Of a DNA stretch of 36,753 nucleotides, positions 25,748-33,568 are shown piece by piece (within the stretch, counting starts at the first letter, position 1; each line of letters starts with the position of its first letter). A program made the translations under genes and the position numbers. Under the pieces are notes generated by a model, which was not told the origin of the DNA, made no database searches, and was given only the letters and a program-made list of their open reading frames with translations. The DNA comes from Planctomycetota bacterium (GTDB lineage: Bacteria; Planctomycetota; Planctomycetia; Planctomycetales; Planctomycetaceae): the NCBI GenBank assembly GCA_021781115.1, contig JAJXXL010000332.1, positions 1 to 36,753 on the forward strand, written 5' to 3'.

Positions 25748-26221
25748 CGCCGTTCCTTCAATGATTCCGTTCTGAACGCAATCCAGTCGATTCGACGCAG
25801 GCCGGTCGGCCTGCGAAGGGCGTTTGCCGCAGAATGGGCCCTACACCCGACCTTCGCCATTGCCAGACAGCCGATGCGGCAATGCGAGTTCAGCCCGATG
25901 ATGAGTCACATCGAGCGATCGAATGGTGGCGACGTGCGGTGCAAGCGGCGCTGCACCAGCAACAGGGAATTTGAGAGACGTGTGAGGCGGCAATTGATAC
26001 AGGGTTTGTCAAAACGCTGCAAGAGCAGGTCGCCGAAAAGTAAGTCCGTTGTTGGCGGTCAGTTTTCAGTTTGGGCGTGCCAACTCCGAATTGTGGTTTT
26101 CTGACAACCGATCGGCGGAGGCCGAAGAATTGAAAACTGAATCGCCGGGACTGCGTCACCGACAACAACGAACAGTCGTCTCTTAAAATGCTCGTTTCAT
26201 AACATGTTAATAAAAAACATG
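25748..26221. other. Gene-free stretch with inverted repeats
   Basis: This 474-bp stretch lies between the lipoprotein pair and the histidine kinase stop codon. Its right half is clearly more AT-rich than the neighbouring genes. It contains an interrupted inverted repeat (26047-26170) and two ACATGTTA palindromes (26200-26224), listed separately. The ORFs here lack recognisable domains. Confidence 0.5.
26047..26170. repeat. Interrupted inverted repeat, possible small element
   Basis: The outer arms are CGTTGTTGGCGGT (26047-26059) and the complement of ACCGACAACAACG (26158-26170), matching at 12 of 13 bases. The inner arms are TCAGTTTTCA (26059-26068) and TGAAAACTGA (26131-26140), which match exactly. 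The short total length and lack of coding capacity resemble a MITE or REP-like element. I could not find a convincing target-site duplication. Confidence 0.4.
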
Positions 26222-26224
26222 TTA
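26200..26224. repeat. Twin ACATGTTA palindromes at the kinase stop codon
   Basis: TAACATGTTA (26200-26209) and AACATGTTA (26216-26224) lie 15-16 bp apart in an A/T-rich spacer. The second overlaps the TAA stop of the histidine kinase gene (minus strand). On that strand the two can pair as a 7-bp AT-rich stem around TTTTTTATTAA. It could be a weak terminator or a binding site. Confidence 0.4.
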
Positions 26225-27763
26225 CGTCGCACCCGGTTCAGCAGGTACGCCGGGGTTTCCTGTTGACGGGGGCGAGGCGGGGGGAGCTGCGGCGGTGATG
26301 CGCCGCGGCAGGGCGGGCACCCGGTTGCGGTGGAACTCTGGGGGGCGGGGGGCGGTGGCTTTGGTCGAAATCGGCAGATACACGCTGATTGTCGTGCCGT
26401 GGTCGACGACGCTGTGCAGTTCAAGCCGGCCCTGATAGGCCTCGACGATCGCCTTGCAAATGCTCAACCCCAATCCCGAGCCGCGACGCAGGTTTTCGCG
26501 GTTCCGCGATTTGTCGGGCAGGTAGAACCGCTCGCAAATGTGGGGCAAATCTTCGGGCGATATGCCGACCCCGCTGTCGGCAACGCGAAACATGGCCAGG
26601 TTCGTGGTGCGGTCGGCCGTCAGTTCGACCGCAATTGTTCCGTGGGGCGGGGTGAACTTGATGGCGTTGTCGAGCAGGTTGTTGATGACCTGCCGAAATT
26701 TCACGCGGTCGCCGTCGATGACCACGGGGTCGAGCCGCACCATGCGCAGGTCAATGCCGGCTGTTTCGGCCACGCCCTGAAACATTTCAAAACCCTTGGT
26801 TGCCACCGCATCAAATTGCACCGGCTCGGTCTGGCTGTTGTACAGCCCGGCATCGACTTCGGCCAGCAACAACAACTGGTTGACGATCACCCCCAGCGTC
26901 GTGCATTCGTCGAGCAGATCGGCCAGCAGGTCTTTGTACTCGCCCACCGAGCGATCGCTGTACAAGGCGACGTCGAGCGAACTTTGAATCGCGGTCAGCG
27001 GCGAACGCAATTCGTGCGCCGCATTGGCGGTGAATTCACGATTCTGGCCGATATAGGCGGCAATCCGGTCGAGAAAGCCGTTGATCGTTTTCGACAACCG
27101 GTCGAGTTCGTCGTCGGTGCCACGAATGGTCAGCCGTTCGTGCAGGCCGCCCGGCGAGAGACGGGCCGTGGTGTCGATGATTTGCGCCAGGGGGCGCGTG
27201 GCCCGCCCCGCCAGCCAGTAACCACCGAGGGGCGAAATGACCAGCACGACGGCCCCCGCCGCCAGCATCAGCCGCGTGAGCTGGGCCACATCGGCTTCGA
27301 GCGGTTCAAAGGAAACACCCACGCGAATCGTCCACCCGCGCACGCGGCGGCGTTCGAGCACGAGGTGCACGAGCCGGTATTTTTCGGCGCTCACCGGCTT
27401 CAACCCCGACTTCATCAATTCGATCGGAAATGTGTCTTCGGGAGCATTCTGGCTGGCCCACCGCGACTGGTGCTTGTCGTCGAAAAAGCGGATGAAAAAC
27501 CCGCGGTTGCGGTGGCTAATCGCCTTGCGGTCGAGTTCGGGGTATATGGTATCGAGGTCGACGCCCGAGCGTTCGACTGTCAGGCGAATTTCCTGCGCGT
27601 CTTCCTGCAATTGTTTGTCGGCCTCGCGCCTGAGGGTAAACCGCAACCCTTCGCGCACGCCCCACAGAGTCAGTACGACAACTAACAGCACAACTACGGT
27701 ATTCCAGACGGTCAGTCGAAATCGCAGTGTGCGCACAAATTCAGGGAGTTGCGCGAATGGCAT
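26222..27763 (-). CDS. HAMP-containing sensor histidine kinase of a two-component pair
   Basis: The 513-aa membrane kinase has TM1 at about 18-36 (LTVWNTVVVLLVVVLTLWGV), a periplasmic sensor of about 125 residues and TM2 at about 164-185. A HAMP region follows (RATRPLAQIIDTTARLSPGGLHERL). The H box is NAAHELRSPLTAIQ with His250, the N box is INNLLDNAIKF, G1 is DSGVGI, the F box is CERFYLPD and G2 is GSGLGLSI. The layout is like CusS-type and other IIIA kinases. A Pro/Ala-rich tail of about 50 residues follows the ATPase domain, which is unusual. Its start overlaps the end of the upstream regulator gene by 23 bp, so the two are translated together. The signal is unknown. Confidence 0.93.
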   Translation of the reverse strand: MPFAQLPEFVRTLRFRLTVWNTVVVLLVVVLTLWGVREGLRFTLRREADKQLQEDAQEIRLTVERSGVDLDTIYPELDRKAISHRNRGFFIRFFDDKHQSRWASQNAPEDTFPIELMKSGLKPVSAEKYRLVHLVLERRRVRGWTIRVGVSFEPLEADVAQLTRLMLAAGAVVLVISPLGGYWLAGRATRPLAQIIDTTARLSPGGLHERLTIRGTDDELDRLSKTINGFLDRIAAYIGQNREFTANAAHELRSPLTAIQSSLDVALYSDRSVGEYKDLLADLLDECTTLGVIVNQLLLLAEVDAGLYNSQTEPVQFDAVATKGFEMFQGVAETAGIDLRMVRLDPVVIDGDRVKFRQVINNLLDNAIKFTPPHGTIAVELTADRTTNLAMFRVADSGVGISPEDLPHICERFYLPDKSRNRENLRRGSGLGLSICKAIVEAYQGRLELHSVVDHGTTISVYLPISTKATAPRPPEFHRNRVPALPRRITAAAPPASPPSTGNPGVPAEPGAT

Positions 27764-28421
27764 ACCCTCGTCCCCGCACTGTTTGAATCAGCGATTTGCT
27801 CGATCCCTTGTCGAGCTTGCCCCGCAACCGGTTGATATGCACCTCGATGACGTTCGTGGCGCCCTCCCAGTCTGACTCCCACAGGTGTTCGCACAGCATT
27901 TTGCGGGTGACCAATTGCCCCGCATGGCGGGCCAGAAACTCCAGCACGCTGAACTCGGTGGGCGTCAGTTCGATTTCGACGCCCGAACGCACCACCCGCC
28001 GCGTTGCCAGGTCGAGCGACAGGTCACCGGTTTGCATCGTCGGGGCGGGACGGTTGCCGCTGCGGCGGCATACCGCGTCGAGCCGCGCCAGCAGTTCGGC
28101 GAACGCAAACGGCTTGACCAAGTAGTCGTCGGCCCCCGCCGTCAACCCGGCGACGCGTTCTTCGACCGAACCCAGGGCTGTCACGAGCACAACGGGGGTT
28201 TGAATGCCTTCGGCCCGCACCTCCTTCAACACGTCGAGGCCGGGCTTGCCGGGCAACATCAAATCGAGAATGATCGCATCGTATTGCTGCGAGCGAGCCA
28301 TTTCCAGGCCCTTCAGGCCGTCGCGCGTCCAGGTGCAGGCATGGGTCGCCTCCTGAAACCCCTGCTTGAGCGCCTTGCCGATCACCGGGTCGTCTTCAAC
28401 AATCAGAAGGTCCATCCTCAT
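27741..28421 (-). CDS. OmpR/PhoB-type response regulator
   Basis: The 226-aa regulator starts at the ATG at 28421, with GGGAG 4 nt upstream; a second ATG lies two codons in. The receiver domain has LIVEDDP, acceptor Asp53 (IILDLMLPG), VVLVTAL and Lys103 (YLVKPF). The C-terminal winged-helix domain (about 130-226) has the typical ELTPTEFSVLEFLARH, LCEHLWE, VEVHINRLRGKLD-like and IQTVRGRGYAI elements. It is the cognate partner of the overlapping histidine kinase. The ORF track's 335-aa version is an unsupported upstream extension. An exact TATAAT lies about 60 nt upstream. Targets are unknown. Confidence 0.94.
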   Translation of the reverse strand: MRMDLLIVEDDPVIGKALKQGFQEATHACTWTRDGLKGLEMARSQQYDAIILDLMLPGKPGLDVLKEVRAEGIQTPVVLVTALGSVEERVAGLTAGADDYLVKPFAFAELLARLDAVCRRSGNRPAPTMQTGDLSLDLATRRVVRSGVEIELTPTEFSVLEFLARHAGQLVTRKMLCEHLWESDWEGATNVIEVHINRLRGKLDKGSSKSLIQTVRGRGYAIRATP

Positions 28422-28904
28422 GCGTCTCCCGTTATGAATTTCCAGGCAAGCTCTTCGCCGCAGGCCGCTTTCGCCCGCTTGATTATAGGCCGCAGACCGC
28501 GATCGACGCAGGGGCAAATTCGCCCGGCCGCGCCGCTTTGACTCGGCACTGGCACGGCGCGGCGGCGTCGGCCAGCTTTTACGACAACGCCTCAGTATAC
28601 AAATTCGTCCGGGCGTTTTCGTCGGGAGAACGGGTTCTGCTGGCAACGCTTGCGAAATTTTAATGTATACGACCAGTGATTGACCACTGTAACTGCCGGT
28701 CGGGTAATCGCACGCACGAAGCGGTTGAACCAGCGCCGTTTGAAGCAACGTGCCTGGGCGACCGGCGCGGTTGGCATCTGACGGTTCGTTGGCGGGCGCG
28801 GGGCCGACTTCCTTGAATCGGTCTGGTGCGGGTGTTAGCCTGCAACCGCGCGGGCGGCTTGGTATGGCCGATCATTCGTAATGCGTTCGACGGGAGCGAA
28901 AAGC
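28422..28904. other. Divergent regulatory region
   Basis: This 483-bp region lies between the divergent regulator and isomerase genes. It has an exact TATAAT (minus) near the regulator and two GTATAC palindromes at 28595-28600 and 28665-28670, 70 bp apart, inside a more AT-rich patch. I accepted no ORF. Confidence 0.4.
28482..28487 (-). promoter_or_regulatory. Probable -10 box of the two-component operon
   Basis: An exact TATAAT on the minus strand lies 60 nt upstream of the regulator start at 28421. No good -35 hexamer lies at 16-18 nt, which would fit an activated promoter, perhaps autoregulated. Confidence 0.4.
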
Positions 28905-29726
28905 ATGAAACTCGGTCTCATCAATTCAGCCTGGGCTCAGGCGGGGCGCGACACGGTTTGGGGAATTCAAAAGACTCGAGAAATCGGGTTTGACTCGATC
29001 GACATTTTCGCCGACCCGTTGGACATGGACGTGCGCGAACGCCTGCGCGTCAAACGCGAATGCGACCGGGTCGGGTTGCCCATTGTTTCGATCGCCTGCG
29101 TCGCGTTGGGTCTGATCGATTTCAATCCGAGCGTGCAGAAGTTCAGCGTCGCACGCGTCAGGGCGTACCTCGATCTGGCGTACGAGTACGAGGCCCGCAA
29201 CGTGTTGCTCGTGCTGGGCGAATACGTGTGGAATCAGGAGGTCATTTCCCCCGCCGATCAATGGCAAACAGCCGTTCGCAATTGCCGGGATATTGCTGAG
29301 TACGCCGGCAATCTGGGCCTGCAAATTGCGCTCGAAATCGAGCCGTTTCGATTGTCGCTGCTGCATGATGTCGACACGATGGTGCGGTTTCTTGACGATG
29401 TGGGCCATCCTGCACTCTGCGCAAACATCGACGTTTCGCATTTGTGCCTGTCGCGAGTGCCGCCCGCGGAACTCCGGCGGCTCAAGGGCAGGGCGGTGCA
29501 CGTGCATATTTCCGATTGCGATGGCCGGAAACATGGCGATCTTCCCCCTGGCCGGGGCGTGGTCGAGTTCGCGCCCTATTTGCTTGAAATCCAGGCGCTC
29601 GGCATCGAGGGCAGCATTTCGCTGGAACTCGAGTATTCGCCCCAACCGGATCAGATCGAAGCCTGGGTGGCCGAGGCTTACCGCGAAACCGACAAACTGA
29701 TGCAGGCAATCGGCCTGCGCGGCTGA
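28905..29726 (+). CDS. Sugar phosphate isomerase/epimerase-like TIM-barrel protein
   Basis: The 273-aa product starts at the ATG at 28905, with GGGAG 8 nt upstream (the track starts 24 nt earlier). It belongs to the AP-endonuclease-2 / xylose-isomerase-like TIM-barrel superfamily. Candidate metal ligands appear in order at the strand ends: Glu in IALEIEPF, Asp in CANIDVSHL, His in VHVHISDCDG and Glu in ISLELEYS. IGFDSIDIFADP near the N-terminus fits the usual first substrate-contacting strand. Such proteins act as isomerases or epimerases on sugars or inositols. The substrate cannot be told, and no sugar catabolic partner is adjacent. It has no signal peptide and should be cytoplasmic. Confidence 0.85.
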   Translation: MKLGLINSAWAQAGRDTVWGIQKTREIGFDSIDIFADPLDMDVRERLRVKRECDRVGLPIVSIACVALGLIDFNPSVQKFSVARVRAYLDLAYEYEARNVLLVLGEYVWNQEVISPADQWQTAVRNCRDIAEYAGNLGLQIALEIEPFRLSLLHDVDTMVRFLDDVGHPALCANIDVSHLCLSRVPPAELRRLKGRAVHVHISDCDGRKHGDLPPGRGVVEFAPYLLEIQALGIEGSISLELEYSPQPDQIEAWVAEAYRETDKLMQAIGLRG

Positions 29727-29781
29727 ATCGCCGCACGCGTTCGCATCGGCCCTTTCAGCATTCGCCCGGCATTGCCGGCAG

Positions 29782-31839
29782 TCATTGAACCTGTCGGAGC
29801 GCCTCGCTGGCAGCCTTGCGAACCTGCTCGTCGGCGTCTTTGGTCGCCTGCTCAAGGGCCGGCTTGGCGCTCGCCGCCTTGTGGCCAAGCTGCCCCAGCA
29901 ATGCAGCAGCTTCGAGCCGCTCGCCCGCATAAGGCGATTGCAGTGCGGCGGTCAGGTGCGGCAGTGCGGCGGCAACGGCGGCTGGCTGGGGGTCGATGCG
30001 AACCAGGGCGATCGTCGCCATCGAACGGTCAATCGGGTCGTTCAGGGTTTGCATCTGTTGCAAGGCCGGAATCGCCCCGCGGGCCGAGGCCCCCATCCGC
30101 CCGACTGCGTCGGCGGCAGATCGCCGCAGGTCGGGGTCGGTGTGATCGATGAGCACGCTCAACACCGGCGCTGCGTCTTTGGCGGCGACGGGGCCCATTT
30201 CGCCCAAGGCCCCGATGGCGGCCAACCTGACGGTGGGGTCCGGGTCGCGAGCCGCCTTGACCAGCGCAGGCACGGCCGCGTCGGCTCGGGGGCCGATGCG
30301 GCCCAGCGCATTGGCCGCCTCGGTGCGAACCAACGCCAATTCGTGGGTCAGCCCGGAGATCAATTGTGGCAGGGCAATGGCGACAAACTCGGCGTTTTGC
30401 GGTTCGAGGGTCACGAGCGCCCAGGCACTTGACATGGCCAACAGCCGGTCGCCGGTTTCTTTGACGGTTTGTTTGAGCGTGGGCACCGCCTGAACGGCCC
30501 CGATGCGAGCCAGGGCGTAAGCCGCCCCGGGCCGCAGCTTGGCCTGCTGGTTTTGCAGCATGGCGAGCAGTTTGTCGACCGCCGCATTCGCGCCCGGACC
30601 GATCGAACCCAGAGCCAGCATGACTTCACGGCGAATCGGGTCGTCGCTACTGTCAAGCAGTTTGATCAAGGCGGGTACGGCGTCCTTCGCTTCAGGCCCC
30701 AATTGCCCGATCACCATGATCATGATCGGTTGCATATTCTGGTCTTGCAACCTGGCGATTATGGCGGGCAGGGAGGCGGCGCCGATGTGCCCCAGGGCGT
30801 CGGCGGCTTCGAGTGTCACTGAACCGAGGGGGTCGTCGAGGGCTTTGGCCAAGGCGGGCACAGCCGCCGCCGCGCCCGGGCCTATACTGCCCAATGCCCG
30901 CGCTGCTGCGAGCCGCACATGCTCGTCGCGGTCGGCCAGGGCTGCGATGAGGGCGGGCACAGCCGGTTGGGCCGTCGCCGCGTACTGACCGATCGCGCCG
31001 GTGGCGTGCGCCCGCACAGACGCTGTGTCGTCTTTTAACAATTTTTCGAGCGCCGGAAGATCCTGTTGTGGATCAGCGTGAATCTCCCCTAATGCGTGGG
31101 CGGCGTGCGAGCGCGTTAACGCGTCCTTGGCGCCCAGCAGCGTACGCAGATCGCCGCTGGCCGCCCGCCCCGCCGGGCCGATTGCCGCCAGCGCCGCGCA
31201 CGCCTGCCGCCGCGCGGTTTCATCGCGGCCGGATGCGACCTTGACCAGCGCGGGTACGGCCGAGGCGCCTCGCGCGGCGAGGGCCGCAACCGCCTCGCCT
31301 TGCAGTTCATCGTTTGCGTCGCCCAGTGCGGCAATCAGCAAGTCGAGAACTTGAACCTGGGTTGCGCTGTCTTCGGGGGCAAGTTCGGCGAGTGCGTGGG
31401 CAGCGGCAACTCGCACGAACGGTTCTGGCGCGCGGAGCGACTCCTTGAGTTTTGCCGCCGCCGGTCGCGCCGCCGCGCCAATCCTGCGCAGCGCATCGAT
31501 GGCACTGTGCCGCAAGATCGGCGACGCCTGCGCGGTGATCAGCCGGGTCAGGGCGGGAACGGCCTCGCTGGCGGCCGGGCCGATGTGGCCCACGGCCTGA
31601 ATCGCCTCATGTGCGACCGCCAGGTCGCCGTCGGCAAACGTCTTGACCAGTTGCGGAACCGCATCGCGTGCCGCCGCACCCATTTCGCCTAATTGCTGCG
31701 CCGCCCGGATACGCTGGCTTGCGTCGGGGCCACTCAATGCCTGGGTCAACGATTTTAAATTCTCGTCGGCCGCCCAAACATTCGCAACGACGGCCAAACC
31801 CGCCAACGCGGTCAGTAACCGGCTCGCAATCACGCGCAT
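29782..31839 (-). CDS. Secreted HEAT-repeat protein
   Basis: The 685-aa protein has a signal peptide (LLTALAGLAVVANVWAAD). The rest is a continuous array of EZ-HEAT/PBS-lyase-type repeats of roughly 35-45 residues. Recurring cores are AVPALVK, ALGSIGPGA, ALGRIGPRA, AVGRMGASA and similar. The array should form a long alpha-solenoid used for protein-protein binding in the periplasm or at the cell surface. No catalytic domain is present. It is convergent with the isomerase-like gene, with a gap of about 55 bp. Secreted solenoids of this kind are common in planctomycetes. The partner is unknown. Confidence 0.9.
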   Translation of the reverse strand: MRVIASRLLTALAGLAVVANVWAADENLKSLTQALSGPDASQRIRAAQQLGEMGAAARDAVPQLVKTFADGDLAVAHEAIQAVGHIGPAASEAVPALTRLITAQASPILRHSAIDALRRIGAAARPAAAKLKESLRAPEPFVRVAAAHALAELAPEDSATQVQVLDLLIAALGDANDELQGEAVAALAARGASAVPALVKVASGRDETARRQACAALAAIGPAGRAASGDLRTLLGAKDALTRSHAAHALGEIHADPQQDLPALEKLLKDDTASVRAHATGAIGQYAATAQPAVPALIAALADRDEHVRLAAARALGSIGPGAAAAVPALAKALDDPLGSVTLEAADALGHIGAASLPAIIARLQDQNMQPIMIMVIGQLGPEAKDAVPALIKLLDSSDDPIRREVMLALGSIGPGANAAVDKLLAMLQNQQAKLRPGAAYALARIGAVQAVPTLKQTVKETGDRLLAMSSAWALVTLEPQNAEFVAIALPQLISGLTHELALVRTEAANALGRIGPRADAAVPALVKAARDPDPTVRLAAIGALGEMGPVAAKDAAPVLSVLIDHTDPDLRRSAADAVGRMGASARGAIPALQQMQTLNDPIDRSMATIALVRIDPQPAAVAAALPHLTAALQSPYAGERLEAAALLGQLGHKAASAKPALEQATKDADEQVRKAASEALRQVQ

Positions 31840-32136
31840 AATCGGCTCCGCTTGTTTGAAGATTCATGACATGCACACTGCGATGAACGCCTATCGCATC
31901 CAACGCAATCGCCCAGCATTTTGACGGGTTTCCAGAATTCCTGCAAACAGACTTTGCAGAACTGGAATTCGACTTGGACCTGATTATAATGAAGCTGGCC
32001 GGAAAAATCCTGCCACCAAGCCAGTTTTCAACCTGCACATGGTGGGGGGCGATGCCGCGTCGATTTTCGGCAGCGTTTGTCCAAACACATCGTATTCATC
32101 ATGGGTTGCATAACGAAACAGGGGAGGTCCGCGGCC
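31840..32136. other. Divergent promoter region
   Basis: About 297 bp separate the HEAT-repeat gene from the first Gly/Tyr-rich gene. It contains an exact TATAAT at 31985-31990 on the plus strand and no credible ORF. Confidence 0.45.
31985..31990 (+). promoter_or_regulatory. Probable -10 box for the tandem secreted pair
   Basis: An exact TATAAT, within TGATTATAAT, lies about 145 nt upstream of the ATG at 32137. A 17-nt spacer puts CTGGAA at the -35 position, which is a weak match. The implied leader is about 140 nt long. Confidence 0.45.
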
Positions 32137-32808
32137 ATGAACACAACGCGAACAATTTCGGTGGTGGTCATCGGGCTGATGCTGCCGTTGGTCGATCCCA
32201 TTGGCGTACAGGCTTACTACCGCGTTGGCTTTGGCTACGGCTTTGGCGGTGCTGGCGGTTACGGAGGGGGCACGCCCCAGTCGTACTACCTGAACGGCAT
32301 GTCGAACGTAATTCGCGCTCAGGGTCAGGCCGCAGTCGGTTATTCGCAAGCCGCCGTCAATGTAGAAGAAGCCCGCAGCCGCTACATCGACAATCAGAAA
32401 AAATGGTCGGAAACCTACCTCGAAATGAAGCGGAGCCACGATGCGGCAGTCGAAGAAAAGCAGGAACGCGACAAGGAACTGCTGCAAACCCATTTGGCGA
32501 ATCGCAAGCCGCAAACGCCCGCGCGGCTGAGTTTCGCCCAGCTCGACCCCGGCACCGGCCGCATCACGTGGCCCGTGGTTCTGCGAAGCGATGAGTACGC
32601 CACCGCACGTCAAAAAATCGAAGACCTGTTCGCCCTGCGCGCCCGCGTCAATGGTTCGGTGCCAACCAGTCACGAGATTTCAGTCGGCGTCGCCGATTTG
32701 CGAGCGCTTTTGCGAGCTCGCATTTCGGCCATGTCGCCCAATGAGTACATCGCGGCGCGAAAGTTTCTTGACAGCCTGGCCTATGAAGGAACACTGCTGG
32801 GCGAATGA
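32137..32808 (+). CDS. Secreted Gly/Tyr-rich protein, paralogue 1
   Basis: The 223-aa product starts at the ATG at 32137, with GGGGAGG 9 nt upstream; the track's TTG start is rejected. A signal peptide (VVVIGLMLPLVDPIGVQA) is followed by a short Tyr/Gly-rich stretch (YYRVGFGYGFGGAGGYGGG). A highly charged helical region follows (about 60-120), and then an alpha-helical C-terminal half containing PARLSFAQLDPGTGRITWP and AARKFLDSLAYEG. The helical region includes AQGQAAVGYSQAAVNVEEARS and IDNQKKWSETY. I do not recognise a characterised family, although I recall similar hypothetical proteins from planctomycetes. A coiled-coil-forming envelope protein is plausible. It is followed 80 bp later by a clear paralogue. 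Confidence 0.8.
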   Translation: MNTTRTISVVVIGLMLPLVDPIGVQAYYRVGFGYGFGGAGGYGGGTPQSYYLNGMSNVIRAQGQAAVGYSQAAVNVEEARSRYIDNQKKWSETYLEMKRSHDAAVEEKQERDKELLQTHLANRKPQTPARLSFAQLDPGTGRITWPVVLRSDEYATARQKIEDLFALRARVNGSVPTSHEISVGVADLRALLRARISAMSPNEYIAARKFLDSLAYEGTLLGE

Positions 32809-32888
32809 ACCGCGCCTGGCTGGCCGACGCGCGCCCGGTTCATTGTCCTCGTCCGTCATAAACCTGACAAGGATTTTTGGAGCGGAAC

Positions 32889-33548
32889 ATGCAGCACAAA
32901 CGGGTGTTGTGGTCGATCGGCCTGGGGTTGGTGGCTTGGAGCATGCTCGACCAGTCGGCGACGGCCCGGTATTATCGACGCGGCGGCGGCTATGGCGGCG
33001 GTTATGGTGGAACTCCGCAGTCGTATTACATGAACGCGATGGCGAACGTCGTTCGCGCGCAGGGGCAGGCGGCAGTAGGCTATTCTCAAGCCGCCATCAA
33101 CATCGAGACCGCCCGCAGTCAATACATTGACAACCAGAAAAAGTGGGCCGAAACGTATTTTGAGCGTAAGCGAATTTACGCCGCCTATGCGCAGGAAAAG
33201 CACGATCGCGACATGCAGGTCGTGCATAATTACCTGGCGAACCGGCAGTCGCAGGCCCCGGCCCGGTTGAGCTTCAGCCAGTTGGACCCGGCGACGGGCA
33301 AGATCAACTGGCCTGATGCGCTGCGTAGCGGCGAATATGCCGCGGATTGCAGAAAGGTTGAAGAACTGTTCGCACTCCGCTCGCATGTCGATGCCACGCT
33401 CGACGCCACCCGTCAGATCCAGGCCGAAGTCGCCACGCTCCGCGATATTCTGGTCAAGAATATCAGTTCGACACCACCCTCCTATTACATTCCCGCCCGC
33501 AAGTTTCTCGACAGCCTGGCCTACGAAGCCACGTTTCCCACGGGGTGA
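32889..33548 (+). CDS. Secreted Gly/Tyr-rich protein, paralogue 2
   Basis: The 219-aa product starts at the ATG at 32889, with GGAG 6 nt upstream; the track's TTG start is rejected. The N-terminus (VLWSIGLGLVAWSMLDQSATA) is a probable signal peptide. YYRRGGGYGGGYGGTPQSYY follows, then the same helical landmarks as paralogue 1: RAQGQAAVGYSQAA, ARSQYIDNQKKWAETY, PARLSFSQLDPATGKINWP and ARKFLDSLAYEA. The strong, gapless conservation of these blocks shows a recent tandem duplication under constraint. It ends 20 bp from the convergent Wzz-like stop. The function is unknown. Confidence 0.8.
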   Translation: MQHKRVLWSIGLGLVAWSMLDQSATARYYRRGGGYGGGYGGTPQSYYMNAMANVVRAQGQAAVGYSQAAINIETARSQYIDNQKKWAETYFERKRIYAAYAQEKHDRDMQVVHNYLANRQSQAPARLSFSQLDPATGKINWPDALRSGEYAADCRKVEELFALRSHVDATLDATRQIQAEVATLRDILVKNISSTPPSYYIPARKFLDSLAYEATFPTG

Positions 33549-33568
33549 CCGGCAGACATCGGAAGGGC

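Noticed and set aside
25890-26168. 92-aa minus-strand ORF
   Set aside because: It is made of the inverted-repeat element and its flanks; the translation is low-quality Ser/Arg/Cys-rich sequence.
26330-27685. 451-aa plus-strand ORF
   Set aside because: It is antisense to the histidine kinase; its Gln/Gly/Arg-rich composition is that of a shadow frame.
28926-29930. 334-aa minus-strand ORF
   Set aside because: It is antisense to the isomerase-like gene and has no recognisable domain.
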